Shown here in pieces: positions 25,080 through 33,706 of a stretch of 64,000 nt of DNA. Where the stretch lies: NCBI RefSeq assembly GCF_003116815.1, contig NZ_QDKQ01000068.1:16315-80314 (forward strand), in the 5' to 3' direction. The notes beneath the pieces are model-generated. The model was not told the DNA's origin and did no database searches. It saw nothing but the letters and a program-made list of their open reading frames with translations. Positions within the stretch are counted from its first letter, which is position 1; the number at the start of each line of letters is the position of its first letter. Made by a program: the position numbers and the translations under genes. This DNA is from Caulobacter endophyticus. GTDB taxonomy: Bacteria > Pseudomonadota > Alphaproteobacteria > Caulobacterales > Caulobacteraceae.

Positions 25080-27005
25080 CTAGACCCGCTCCACCCGCCG
25101 CCCCGCAAGGGCGCTGACCAGCGCCTCGGGGGCGGCCGGCTTGTGCAACACGGGACCGTCGTCGAGGCCCGGCTCCTGGTAGCCGGTCAGGTAGACGAAG
25201 GGGATCGCCCGCTCGGCCAGGGCCTTGGCAACGGGGGTGACCATCCGCCCGCCGAGGTTCACGTCGAGCACGGCGCGGTCGATCAGGCTGCTCTCGATCA
25301 GTTCCAGGGCCTCTTCGACGTCGCCGGCGGGACCCACCACCTGGGCGCCGGCCAGGGCCAGCACGCGGGCCAGCTCCATGGCCACCAGGGCCTCGTCCTC
25401 GACCACCAGCACCCGCTGGTCCTGCAAGCCGCCGTCGGGCGGAGCGCTGGTCGTGGCGGTCGAGCGCTCGCCGCAGCTCGCATGGGGCAGCGCGCCTCGC
25501 GACAGCTCGATCCGGCAATGCAACCCCTCGGCCCGCCAGTCGTGCGCGACCTGCGCGCCCAGCTGCTTGCCGGCGTTCTGGATCAGGGTGGAGCCGAAGC
25601 CCCGCCGCACCGGCGCCGCCGTCGGCGGCCCACCGCTCTCGCGCCAGTCGACGATCAGGCGCCCGGCCTCCCAGGTCCAGCGCACCTCCAGCACGCCGCC
25701 GGGGGCCGACAGGGCGCCGTACTTGCTGGCGTTGGTGGCCAGCTCGTGCACGACCAGGCCCAGCGACTGGGCCGCCTCGGCGCGGATCAGCACCGGCGGG
25801 CCGTCGAGCACCACGCGGCTCTCGTGTTCGACGCTGTAGGCCTCCAGCTCCTGCTCCAGCAGGGCGCGCAGCACAGCCCCGGTCCAGCGGGTGGTCGACA
25901 GCAGGCTGTGCGAGCGGGCCAGCGAGCCGATGCGGCCGCTGAGCGCGGTGACGTACTGGCGCTTGTCGACAAAGGGCGTCAGCTGAACCAGCGACTGCAC
26001 CACCGCCAGCACGTTCTTGGCCCGGTGGTCGACCTCGCGGATCAGCAGGCGCTCGGTCTCCTCGGCCTGGCGCAGGGCCGCATCGGCCCTGGCCCGGCCG
26101 CTGGCGGCCCAGATCAGCTCAGCCACGTCGCCGACGAAGGCGACCTCGTCGACGCCCCAGGTGCGGGCGCATTCCTGGCAGACGAAGAGGTAGGAAACCA
26201 GCCGCCCGGCCTTGACCAGCGGCACGGCCACGAAGGCCCGGATATCGAGCGCCACGTAAGCTTCCAGGCTGTGACGGGTGCGCACGTCCTCACGGACATC
26301 GTCGATGACCACCTGCACGCCGGCCCGCAGGTCGTCGCTCATCGCCGGACCGAAGTCGTCGAGCACGAACAGCGGCCCGACCAGGGGCTGCACGCCCTGC
26401 CCGCCCCACTCGCCGATGATCTGGGTCGAGACGCCGGCCAGATCCACCTCGGCATAGCCGGCCCGCTGGGCGCCCAGTTGAGCGGCCAGCACGGCGCAGG
26501 CCTTGTCGGCGATGGCCGAAACCTCGCTTTCCTCGCGCAGCTGGCGGCCCAGATCCAGCATCAGGGCCCGGCGCCGCTCGCGCACCAAGAGGCGCGCCAG
26601 CTCGGCCTCGGCCCGCTTGCGCGCCGAGATGTCGGTGACCAGCACGTAGTAGCCCAGCACCGCGCCGTCCGGGGCCACGTCGGGCACGTACTTGGCCTCG
26701 ACATGGCGCAGGCCCGCAGCCTGGTAGGGCACCTCGCCCTCGAAGGTCAGGCTATGGCCTTCCAGGGCCCCATCCACATGGTCTCGCACCCGCTCATAGG
26801 CGTCCGCGCCCATGACCTCGAGCAGGGACCGGCCCTCGATCTCCTCGCGGCGGACGCCAAACCAGGTCTCGTAGGCGCGGTTGACGAAGCGGTAGCGGCG
26901 GTCGGCGTCGACATAGCCGATCAGGATGGGCACGGCGTCGGCCATGGTCGCCGAGAACGTGTCCCGTCGACCGGCATGCGAGGGCGAAGGGGCGTCGTCG
27001 GTCAT
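25080..27005 (-). CDS. Hybrid HWE-family sensor kinase: PAS-GAF-HWE-ATPase-receiver
   Basis: The 641-residue protein has no membrane span. In order it shows a PAS domain (IGYVDADRRYRFVNRAYETW, residues about 15-130), a GAF-like domain (RAGYAEVDLAGVSTQIIGEW, about 165-320), and the HWE dimerisation/phosphoacceptor segment EVDHRAKNVLAVVQSL with its His near residue 338. The ATPase follows (VVHELATNASKYGALS, then GFGSTLIQ). A C-terminal receiver domain has VLVVEDEALVAMELARVL and the phosphorylatable Asp in AVLDVNLGG. HWE kinases are common in alphaproteobacteria and often sense light, redox or general stress. The ligand is unknown. It is upstream of the SOS operon on the same strand but separated by the LexA promoter. 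Confidence 0.9.
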   Translation of the reverse strand: MTDDAPSPSHAGRRDTFSATMADAVPILIGYVDADRRYRFVNRAYETWFGVRREEIEGRSLLEVMGADAYERVRDHVDGALEGHSLTFEGEVPYQAAGLRHVEAKYVPDVAPDGAVLGYYVLVTDISARKRAEAELARLLVRERRRALMLDLGRQLREESEVSAIADKACAVLAAQLGAQRAGYAEVDLAGVSTQIIGEWGGQGVQPLVGPLFVLDDFGPAMSDDLRAGVQVVIDDVREDVRTRHSLEAYVALDIRAFVAVPLVKAGRLVSYLFVCQECARTWGVDEVAFVGDVAELIWAASGRARADAALRQAEETERLLIREVDHRAKNVLAVVQSLVQLTPFVDKRQYVTALSGRIGSLARSHSLLSTTRWTGAVLRALLEQELEAYSVEHESRVVLDGPPVLIRAEAAQSLGLVVHELATNASKYGALSAPGGVLEVRWTWEAGRLIVDWRESGGPPTAAPVRRGFGSTLIQNAGKQLGAQVAHDWRAEGLHCRIELSRGALPHASCGERSTATTSAPPDGGLQDQRVLVVEDEALVAMELARVLALAGAQVVGPAGDVEEALELIESSLIDRAVLDVNLGGRMVTPVAKALAERAIPFVYLTGYQEPGLDDGPVLHKPAAPEALVSALAGRRVERV

Positions 27006-27108
27006 GGATTACGGCGCTCGTTTCGCGAAGGAGCGGCAGGCTGGCACGCCCACCTCCCCAGGTGGAGTGAGACAAACGGTCGCGCCCCGCCTCCTTGTCG
27101 GAGCGCCT

Positions 27109-27813
27109 TCAGTCTTCCCGGCGGAAGGTGACCACCAGCACGTCGCGCCGCGCCTCCCGGCCCTCATCGAGAGGCCGGATCGCGGTCACCCCGTGCAGCA
27201 CCCGATGGTCGTCGAGGAACACCGCGTCCCCCGGCGCCGTCAGGGTGAAGGTGCCCAGGGGCCGTCCGTCCGGGGCGAAGATGTCGGTGACGCCGCTGGC
27301 CACATTGCAGCGCTCGACCAGCATGACGATCACCCAATCGACGCCGTCGCGGTGCGCGCCCTCGGGCGTCGGCAGGCCGGCCTCTCCGTCGTGGGCCTCG
27401 ATGCGGAACTGGTGCAATTCGACGTGCCACGCCGCCGGCGGATCGGCGGTCAGCGGCTGAAAGATGTCGAGCCCCGCCTTCAGCACGCCCTGCGTGACCG
27501 GATGCTCGGCGATCCCTTGCGTCACCGGCTCGAACCAGCGCTGCACGCCGCCGTTCAAGGCGTTGTAGTCGCGGCTCTGGTAGTGGGGCTGGTGCGGCTT
27601 GCGCGCGATCGTCCCGTCGGCGTCCGCGGAAAAGGCGGCGAACCGGCGGCGGCGATAGCGCCCGCCGTCGGCCATGAAGCCGTCGACGCCCAGATCGTTC
27701 CAGCTGTCGGCGAAGAGGCCCCAGTCGCTCAGGCCGCCCAGCAGGTCCCGTGTTCGCGCGGCCGGCACGATGGCGAAGCCTTCAGCCTCGATCTTTTCCG
27801 AAATCCCGCTCAT
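27109..27813 (-). CDS. 2OG-Fe(II) dioxygenase family protein (2OG-Fe_Oxy_2 type)
   Basis: The 234-residue protein starts at ATG 27813, which overlaps the stop of the hemoglobin gene (ATGA), so the two are translationally coupled. A conserved N-terminal region (RYRRRRFAAFSADADG, KPHQPHYQSRDYNALNGGVQ) precedes the jelly-roll with the iron ligands. HRDG near residues 154-157 provides the HxD pair and VLHGVT near residue 207 the distal His. GDAVFLDDHRVLHGV and a following Arg fit 2-oxoglutarate binding. Some family members hydroxylate free amino acids, but the substrate here is not evident. The tie to a globin suggests a role linked to oxygen, NO or haem; this is inference. Confidence 0.85.
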   Translation of the reverse strand: MSGISEKIEAEGFAIVPAARTRDLLGGLSDWGLFADSWNDLGVDGFMADGGRYRRRRFAAFSADADGTIARKPHQPHYQSRDYNALNGGVQRWFEPVTQGIAEHPVTQGVLKAGLDIFQPLTADPPAAWHVELHQFRIEAHDGEAGLPTPEGAHRDGVDWVIVMLVERCNVASGVTDIFAPDGRPLGTFTLTAPGDAVFLDDHRVLHGVTAIRPLDEGREARRDVLVVTFRRED

Positions 27814-28208
27814 GCCGGCGCTCCTGGCCGGAAGAACAGCCCCAGTTTCAGAGAGCGGGCGATGCGTTCGGCCTTCTCGCCGATGATCGCCGCGCGCGGG
27901 GCGTCGAACAGCTCCACGCAGGTGGCGTGGAACAGATTGAGCCACGGCGTGAACATCCACTCCTGGAATCCCTCGATCCGCTGGTGCACCGCCATCGGCG
28001 AGCCCTTGTAGCGGCCCGAGCCCTGCAGCACCGTCGCCCAGAAGTCCTTCAGCATGGCCATGTGGTGCGGCCAGGCCTCCTCGGCGATCTGGCCGTTGAA
28101 CACCGGCCCGATGCGCGGATGACGGCGGACCTTGGCGTAGAAGGTCTCGACCAGGGCGTCGATCTCGGCGTCGGTGAAGGTCGGTTCTTTGGGAGCGGGC
28201 TCGGACAT
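27810..28208 (-). CDS. Group III truncated hemoglobin
   Basis: The 132-residue protein shows the truncated-globin pattern. An EIDALVETFYAKVRRHPRIGPVFN N-terminal region (CD corner) is followed by WPHHMAMLKDFWATVLQG and the proximal His in MAVHQRIEGF. Group III (trHbP-type) globins bind O2 and NO and are found in many aerobic alphaproteobacteria; function is rarely settled. The stop overlaps the start of the dioxygenase gene by four bases. No transporter or regulator is attached. A palindromic repeat lies upstream. Confidence 0.9.
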   Translation of the reverse strand: MSEPAPKEPTFTDAEIDALVETFYAKVRRHPRIGPVFNGQIAEEAWPHHMAMLKDFWATVLQGSGRYKGSPMAVHQRIEGFQEWMFTPWLNLFHATCVELFDAPRAAIIGEKAERIARSLKLGLFFRPGAPA

Positions 28209-28280
28209 GGGCCCTAGATGGTCCCAAGCGGCCCGCCAGCCAAGCTAGGGATCAGTACCTAATCCTCAACGCCTCCCAAA

Positions 28281-28321
28281 TCGTCATCCCGGCCAGCGGT
28301 TCGCGCTTTCCGGGATGACGA
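28281..28321. repeat. 41-bp palindrome upstream of the hemoglobin gene
   Basis: TCGTCATCCCGG (28281-28292) pairs with CCGGGATGACGA (28310-28321) around a 17-bp GC-rich loop that can itself pair. It sits in the 137-bp gap between the hemoglobin gene (minus strand, reading away) and the end of the BON-domain gene. It looks like a dispersed REP-type palindrome rather than a terminator, as no T-run follows. Confidence 0.65.
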
Positions 28322-28345
28322 GAATTGGGGGAGCGACCTGGGGCT

Positions 28346-29275
28346 CTAGGCTTTCCCCGTCAGCCCCTGCTGCGGGGCGTTGCCCTGCAGGGTCCAATCG
28401 CCGGGCTTGGCCTCAGGCCCACGGTCCAGGCGCAGGTTGTTCTGCACGTTGTCGACGCCGCTGACGCTTTCGGCCAGCAGCTCGGCCCGGCGCTTGTCGT
28501 CGCGGGCATGGACCGTGCCGCTCAGCGTCACCTCGCCGTCCTTGACCGCCACCTCGATGGCCGAGGCGTCCAGCCAGCCGTCGTCGGTCAGCCGGTCGCT
28601 GACATCCTCGCGGATGCGCTCGTCCGAGCGGCGATAGCCCTTGGGGCCCCGGCCGCGATGATCCGCGCGCACGGCCGCGTCGTGCTCGCGACGGCGCTGG
28701 GCGTCGTGGTCGCCCATCCAGGCCGAGACCTCGTCGCGGGCCCGGTCGAACCAGCCGCGATCATCGTCGTGGCGGTCGCGCGGGTGGCGGGCGTAGGCCC
28801 AGTGCTCGCGGTCATGGCGCCCGCGCCCCGGACCGTCGGTGTAGTAGTTGCGCTCGCGCTCATGACGGCCGTCGAAATAGGCCCGGTCGCCGTAGTCGGG
28901 CGCATCGCCGCGATAGCCGCCCCCGCCGTAGTCGGCTGTCGAGCCGCCGAAGTCGAAGCCGCCCACCTGGCCGTAATCGCCCGGCGCGCGGTAGCCCCGG
29001 CCCGACGCGTAGTCCGAGCCCGAGCGGATACTGCCATAACCGATGTCGCCGCCCTGGCTGACCGCCCGGCGCAGCTCGGCCCGGCCCGAAGAACGATGGC
29101 GCGGCTCGCCGTAGCTGCGCTGCTCGCGGGCGGCGTAGCGGTCGCGCCAGTCGCCGCCCTCATAGCGTTCCTGGCGGCGTGAAGCGTCGTAGCCGTAGCC
29201 GCGCTCCTCGTCGAAATCTCGGTCGCGGTCGATCTCGAAGCGGCCTTCACGGTCGTTCCAGCGGGACTCGGGCAT
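28346..29275 (-). CDS. BON-domain protein with a long charged, Gly/Tyr/Arg-rich N-terminal region
   Basis: I chose the ATG at 29275 (MPESRWNDREGRFEIDRDRD); the frame extends further but only through non-coding-looking sequence. Residues 1-200 are low-complexity, rich in Arg, Asp, Gly and Tyr (GYGYDASRRQERYEGGDWRD and similar), with an SWFGD-like patch WFDRARDEVSAWMGDHDAQR. A single BON domain closes the protein (IEVAVKDGEVTLSGTVHARD and LAESVSGVDNVQNNLRL). BON domains bind membranes or phospholipids and occur in osmotic-shock proteins. There is no signal peptide, so a cytoplasmic stress role is likelier than a periplasmic one. It is divergent from dnaG. Confidence 0.85.
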   Translation of the reverse strand: MPESRWNDREGRFEIDRDRDFDEERGYGYDASRRQERYEGGDWRDRYAAREQRSYGEPRHRSSGRAELRRAVSQGGDIGYGSIRSGSDYASGRGYRAPGDYGQVGGFDFGGSTADYGGGGYRGDAPDYGDRAYFDGRHERERNYYTDGPGRGRHDREHWAYARHPRDRHDDDRGWFDRARDEVSAWMGDHDAQRRREHDAAVRADHRGRGPKGYRRSDERIREDVSDRLTDDGWLDASAIEVAVKDGEVTLSGTVHARDDKRRAELLAESVSGVDNVQNNLRLDRGPEAKPGDWTLQGNAPQQGLTGKA

Positions 29276-29415
29276 CGTGTCTTCTCCGTGGCGTCTGTGA
29301 TCCGTGGACGCGTCGAGGCGTCCTGGCCCTGACAACGGGAGGTGTCGGACGGCTGTTCCTAAGGCGCCGTTTTCCACAGGCCGATTGTCAGTTGTTAACG
29401 ACGCTCCGCCAGGTG

Positions 29416-29447
29416 TGCACACCTGCACACGTGCACACCAGCACACT
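29416..29447. repeat. Four 8-bp tandem repeats upstream of dnaG
   Basis: TGCACACC, TGCACACG, TGCACACC and AGCACACT lie head to tail in a 32-bp block ending 26 bp before the dnaG ATG. Each contains the partly symmetric GTGCAC/TGCACA core. The block sits in the 198-bp divergent gap between the BON-domain gene and dnaG and could bind a regulator in a helix-phased way. Function is unknown. Confidence 0.7.
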
Positions 29448-29473
29448 CGGCCTTATGTTGGCGCCCTACCGCC

Positions 29474-31375
29474 ATGCGCTTCGACGACCGCTTCCTTGAA
29501 GAACTGAAATCCCGACTTCGCCCCTCCGACGTGGTCGGAAAGACGGTGAAGCTGCGGCGGCAGGGTCGCGAGTACGCGGGGCTGTCGCCCTTCACCAAGG
29601 AAAAGAGCCCGTCGTTCTTCGTCAACGACGACAAGGGCTTCTATCACTGCTTCTCCAGCGGCAAGCACGGCGACATCATCAGCTTCCTGCAGGAGACCGA
29701 GCGGCTCACCTTCTCCGAGGCGGTCGAGCGCCTGGCCGCCGAGGCCGGCATGAGCCTGCCCGAGCCCGACGCCCGCGCCGCCCAGGACGACCGCAAGCGC
29801 GCGTCCTTGGGCGACTGGATGGAGCTGGCGGCGGCCTGGTTCGAGGCCGAACTGCGCCGCCCGGTCGGCAAGGACGCCCGCGCCTATCTCGACCGCCGCG
29901 CCCTGCCCGAGGACCAGTGGAGCCGCTTCCGCATCGGCTTCGCCCCCAATGGCCGCACCGCGCTGAAGGACTATCTGGTCGCCAAGGGCGCCAAGCCCGG
30001 CGACCTCGTCGAGGCGGGCCTGCTGATCGCGCCCGAGGACGGCGGCGCGCCCTACGACCGCTTCCGCGACCGGATCATCTTTCCGATCACCGACACCCGC
30101 GGCAAGGTCGTCTCGTTCGGCGGCCGGGCCATGGATCCCAACGCCCGCGCCAAGTACCTGAACGGTCCCGAGACCAGCCTCTTCCACAAGAGCCGCGTGC
30201 TCTACGGCCTCTACGACGCGCGCAAGATCCTGCATGCGGCCCAGGCGGCGGCGCCCAACGAGCAGACGCCGATGCTGGTGGTCGAGGGCTATATGGACGT
30301 CGTGGCCTGCCAGCGCGCCGGTCTGGCGGCCGTGGCGGCCATGGGCACGGCCCTGACCGAGGAGCAGATGGAGGCGCTGTGGCGCCTGCATCCCGAGCCC
30401 ACACTGTGCTTCGACGGCGACAAGGCCGGCCAGCGCGCCGCCAGCCGCGCCATCGACCGCGCCCTGCCCCTGCTCAAGCCCGGCCGCTCGTTCCGCTTCT
30501 CGATCGTCAGCGGCGGCAAGGACCCCGACGACGTCCTGCGCGAGCAGGGTCCCGCGGCGCTGAAGGCCCAGGTCACCCAGACCACGCCCTTCGTCGAGGC
30601 CCTGTTCGTGCGCGAGCGCGACCTGGAGCCGCTGGACACGCCTGAGCGTAAAGCTGGATTGAAGCAGCGCCTGCGCGCGGCGGCCGGAACCATCGCCGAC
30701 AAGGACCTGGCGTCCGCCTACAAGGACGACCTCTACGCCAAGCTCGACGTCCTCTTTCCCAAGCCGGCCTATGGCGGCGGGCAAGGCGGCGGCCAGGGCG
30801 ATCGCCCGTTCACGCCGCGCAACGGCGGCGGCGGCTGGAAAGGCCGCGAGCGCGGTCCGCCCGACCCCGGCATCCGCGGCGTCGCCCGCGAGCAGATCGG
30901 CCGCCGGCTCAATCCCTTCCACGCCGCGGTGGCCATCGCCGCCGTCGACCATCCGGGCTGGGCGCGCCCCTATGACGAGGCGCTGGAGCGGATCGGCTTT
31001 GGCGAAGCGCGTCTCAAGGGCCTGGCCCACGAGATCTTCGAAGCCCTGATCGACGACATCGGCGACGACACGCCGTTCCGCGACATCCTGGTCCGCAAGG
31101 GTCGGGGCGAGGAACTGGCCGAGCTCGACCGCCTGGCCCAGACCCTCAAGCCGCCCTTCCTGGATCCCAAGATGGAGCGCGAGCGCGCCCGCGCCCTGTG
31201 GGCCGCCTGCTACGAGGCCATCGTCGAGGTCGGCGACGCCCAGCGCGCCCTCCTGGCCATGCGCGAGGAGCCGGTCACCGCCGCCAGCCTCACCGCCACC
31301 CGCGACCTGCGCGACCGCATCGCCATCCTCGAGCGCCAGATCAGCAACCTGGAATTCTGGCAGCCCGCGCACTGA
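29474..31375 (+). CDS. dnaG: DNA primase
   Basis: The 633-residue protein has the DnaG layout. The N-terminal template-binding domain is LKSRLRPSDVVGKTVKLRRQ. The TOPRIM catalytic core has LVVEGYMDVVACQRAGLAAV (EGYMD near residue 274) and CFDGDKAGQRAA (DGD near 313). A linker rich in Gly follows, then a C-terminal helicase-binding region. In the zinc-ribbon the usual CxxH and CxxC ligands read SPFT and CFSSG, so only one Cys remains. Similar substitutions are, from memory, common in alphaproteobacterial primases, so this is probably a lineage trait. It synthesises RNA primers with DnaB at replication forks. rpoD, a frequent downstream neighbour, is absent. Confidence 0.96.
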   Translation: MRFDDRFLEELKSRLRPSDVVGKTVKLRRQGREYAGLSPFTKEKSPSFFVNDDKGFYHCFSSGKHGDIISFLQETERLTFSEAVERLAAEAGMSLPEPDARAAQDDRKRASLGDWMELAAAWFEAELRRPVGKDARAYLDRRALPEDQWSRFRIGFAPNGRTALKDYLVAKGAKPGDLVEAGLLIAPEDGGAPYDRFRDRIIFPITDTRGKVVSFGGRAMDPNARAKYLNGPETSLFHKSRVLYGLYDARKILHAAQAAAPNEQTPMLVVEGYMDVVACQRAGLAAVAAMGTALTEEQMEALWRLHPEPTLCFDGDKAGQRAASRAIDRALPLLKPGRSFRFSIVSGGKDPDDVLREQGPAALKAQVTQTTPFVEALFVRERDLEPLDTPERKAGLKQRLRAAAGTIADKDLASAYKDDLYAKLDVLFPKPAYGGGQGGGQGDRPFTPRNGGGGWKGRERGPPDPGIRGVAREQIGRRLNPFHAAVAIAAVDHPGWARPYDEALERIGFGEARLKGLAHEIFEALIDDIGDDTPFRDILVRKGRGEELAELDRLAQTLKPPFLDPKMERERARALWAACYEAIVEVGDAQRALLAMREEPVTAASLTATRDLRDRIAILERQISNLEFWQPAH

Positions 31376-31494
31376 TCCCCTGCGGGCTTCCAAAACAGGG
31401 GCGAGGAAAGCGAATCCAGGAACCTCTTCCCGGTGGAAGGCTCCTCGCGAGCGCGCCCTTCACCGCCAAGCTGCAACCGGCTAACAACGCCGCC

Positions 31495-32784
31495 ATGCGC
31501 ATCGTCGTCGTCGGAGCCTACGGGCTGATCGGATCCTACGTGACCGCCCGCCTGCTGGCCGACGGCCATGCGGTGGTCGGGGTCGGCCGCGACCTCGTCC
31601 AGGCGCGCCGGCGGTTCCCGAACGTCGACTGGCGCGCCGCCGACCTGCGCACGGCCAGCGCCGCCGACTGGACCGCCCTACTGACCGGCGCCGGCGCCGT
31701 GGTCAATTGCGCGGGGGCCTTGCAGGACGGCCCGCGCGACGACCTCAAGGCCGTCCATTCCGACGCCGTCGCCCGGCTGGTCGAGGCCTGCCAGGCGACC
31801 GGCGCGCGCCTCGTCCACGTGTCGGCGGCCGGCGTCGCGGCCGGCCGCGCCGATCCCTTCGGCGCCACCAAGCAACTGGCCGAGAGCCTGATCGCACAAA
31901 GCCGCATCGACTGGATCGTGCTGAAGCCCGGCCTGGTGATCGCCCCGGCGGCCTATGGCGGCACGGCCCTGCTGCGGGCCCTGGCCGCATTCCCGCTCGC
32001 CATCCCCGCCGTCCATGCCGACGCCCGCGTCCAGGTCGTGGCCGCCGACGACGTCGCCGCCGCCGTGTCGATCGCCGTCCGGCCCGACACGCCGTCCGGC
32101 CAGAGCCTCGACCTGGTCCATGCCGAACCGATCGCATTGTGCGACCTGCTGATCCGGCTGCGCGGCTGGCTAGGCCTGCCGCCCGCGCCCGTCCTTGCCC
32201 TGCCCAGCCCCCTCGCGGCCATCCCGGCCAAGGCCGCCGACGCCCTGGCCTTCCTGGGCTGGCGCAGCCCGATGCGCAGCACCGCCCTTCAGCAGTTGCG
32301 CCTGGGCGTGGCCGGCGAAGCCGCGCACGCCGAGCGGCTAGGCCTCATTCCCAAATCGCTGGACCAGATCCTGGCGGCCATGCCCTCGGGCGTTCAGGAA
32401 CGCTGGTTCGCCAAGGCCTGGCTGGCCAAGCCGCTGATCCTGGCGACCCTGAGCGCCTTCTGGCTGGTCTCGGGCCTGATCGGCCTGACCGTCAGCCGAA
32501 CGGCCGCCGTCGCCCTGCTGACCAGCGCCGACATGCCAGGGCCGCTCGCCAAGGCCTTCGTGGTCGGCGGCGGGATCGTCGACGTCGCCCTGGCGCTGAT
32601 GGTCGCCCATCGCCGCACCGCACGCCTGGCCCTGCTGGGCATGATCGCGGTGACCGCCGGCTACCTGACCGGCGGGGCCGTCGTGCGCCCCGACCTCTGG
32701 CTGGACCCGCTGGGTCCGCTGGTGAAGAGCATTCCCGCCGCCGTACTGGCCCTGGCGGCCCTGGCCCTCCTGGACGAACGCTGA
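31495..32784 (+). CDS. SDR-family NAD(P)-binding protein fused to a DoxX-like membrane domain
   Basis: The 429-residue protein starts MRIVVVGAYGLIGSYVTARL, an atypical-SDR Rossmann motif. VVNCAGALQDGPRDDLKAVH and the FGATKQLAESLI segment follow, and the substrate pocket continues to residue about 290. The last 130 residues form four hydrophobic helices (LILATLSAFWLVSGLIGLTV, AVLALAALALL), a DoxX-like integral-membrane unit. The fused architecture is a known one and implies a membrane-tethered oxidoreductase; substrate is unknown. Its TGA overlaps the ATG of the next gene, opening a five-gene chain of overlaps or near-overlaps up to 35072. Confidence 0.85.
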   Translation: MRIVVVGAYGLIGSYVTARLLADGHAVVGVGRDLVQARRRFPNVDWRAADLRTASAADWTALLTGAGAVVNCAGALQDGPRDDLKAVHSDAVARLVEACQATGARLVHVSAAGVAAGRADPFGATKQLAESLIAQSRIDWIVLKPGLVIAPAAYGGTALLRALAAFPLAIPAVHADARVQVVAADDVAAAVSIAVRPDTPSGQSLDLVHAEPIALCDLLIRLRGWLGLPPAPVLALPSPLAAIPAKAADALAFLGWRSPMRSTALQQLRLGVAGEAAHAERLGLIPKSLDQILAAMPSGVQERWFAKAWLAKPLILATLSAFWLVSGLIGLTVSRTAAVALLTSADMPGPLAKAFVVGGGIVDVALALMVAHRRTARLALLGMIAVTAGYLTGGAVVRPDLWLDPLGPLVKSIPAAVLALAALALLDER

Positions 32785-33254
32785 TGGACCTCTATCTCCT
32801 GCTGAAGGCCGCCCACGTGGTCGGGGCCACGGTGCTGCTGGGCACCGGCGCCGGCATCGCCTTCTTCATGCTGATGGCGCACCGCACCGGCCAGCCGGCC
32901 CTGATCGCCCACACCGCCCGCGTCGTGGTGATCGCCGACACGGTGTTCACCGCCACCGCCGTGATCATCCAGCCGATCACCGGCGCCGCCCTGGCCCATG
33001 TCGTCGGCTATCCGCTGTTCAGCGGCTGGATCGGCCTCAGTCTCTTGCTCTACGTCGTCACTGGCCTGTGCTGGCTGCCTGTCGTCTGGATCCAGATCCG
33101 CCTGCGCGACCTGGCCGACGCCGCCGCCAAGGCTGGCCAGCCCCTGCCCGAGCGCTACCACCGCCTGTTCCGCGCCTGGTTCATGCTGGGCTTCCCCGCC
33201 TTCGCCGCCGTGCTGGCCATCGTCTGGCTGATGCTGGCCAAGCCGAGCTTCTGA
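32784..33254 (+). CDS. DUF2269-family integral membrane protein
   Basis: The 156-residue protein has four hydrophobic helices beginning LYLLLKAAHVVGATVLLGTG, the recognisable start of the DUF2269 family, with a conserved His in helix I. The family has no established function. The ATG overlaps the stop of the SDR-DoxX gene (TGATG), and the next gene starts two bases after its stop, so it belongs to the same operon. Co-translation with a DoxX-type reductase suggests that both are parts of one membrane redox assembly, an inference only. Confidence 0.82.
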   Translation: MDLYLLLKAAHVVGATVLLGTGAGIAFFMLMAHRTGQPALIAHTARVVVIADTVFTATAVIIQPITGAALAHVVGYPLFSGWIGLSLLLYVVTGLCWLPVVWIQIRLRDLADAAAKAGQPLPERYHRLFRAWFMLGFPAFAAVLAIVWLMLAKPSF

Positions 33255-33256
33255 CC

Positions 33257-33706
33257 ATGACCGCCTATTCCAGCGCGGACGTCGCCCAACTCGCGCAGGG
33301 CCTGCTCGATCGCAGCCTGCCTAAAGCCGAGTGGACCCATGCAGCCCACCTGACCGCTACCCTGCACCTGGTGCGCACCCGCGACGAGGGACTGGAACGC
33401 GACCTGCCCGGCGTCATCCGCGCCTACAACGAGGCCGTCGGCGGGGTGAACGACGACGCCAGCGGCTACCACGAGACCATCACCCAGGCCTATCTGGCCG
33501 CCATCCGCGCCTTTGCCGCCGCCCTGCCGGCCGACATGGACGACGGCGAGGCCGCTGCGCGCCTGCTGGCCACCCCGCTGGGCGACAAGGCCTGGCCGCT
33601 GGCCTTCTGGTCGCGCGAGCGGCTGTTCAGCGTCGAGGCTCGCCGGGGCTGGATCGATCCCGATCTCGCCCCGCTGGAAAACATGCCGCCGGAGCACGTG
33701 CGGTGA
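33257..33706 (+). CDS. Conserved hypothetical protein (149 aa)
   Basis: The soluble, helical 149-residue protein begins MTAYSSADVAQLAQGLLDRS. It has a conserved-looking EWTHAAHLTATLHLVRTRDE patch (with His residues), YHETITQAYLAAIRAF, and the end FSVEARRGWIDPDLAPLENM. I do not recognise a named domain. The gene lies in the middle of a membrane-protein operon, two bases after the DUF2269 gene and overlapping the DUF1294 gene (GTGA), so it is surely expressed with them. The His/Trp/Glu pattern could bind a metal, but nothing in the sequence proves that. Confidence 0.75.
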   Translation: MTAYSSADVAQLAQGLLDRSLPKAEWTHAAHLTATLHLVRTRDEGLERDLPGVIRAYNEAVGGVNDDASGYHETITQAYLAAIRAFAAALPADMDDGEAAARLLATPLGDKAWPLAFWSRERLFSVEARRGWIDPDLAPLENMPPEHVR

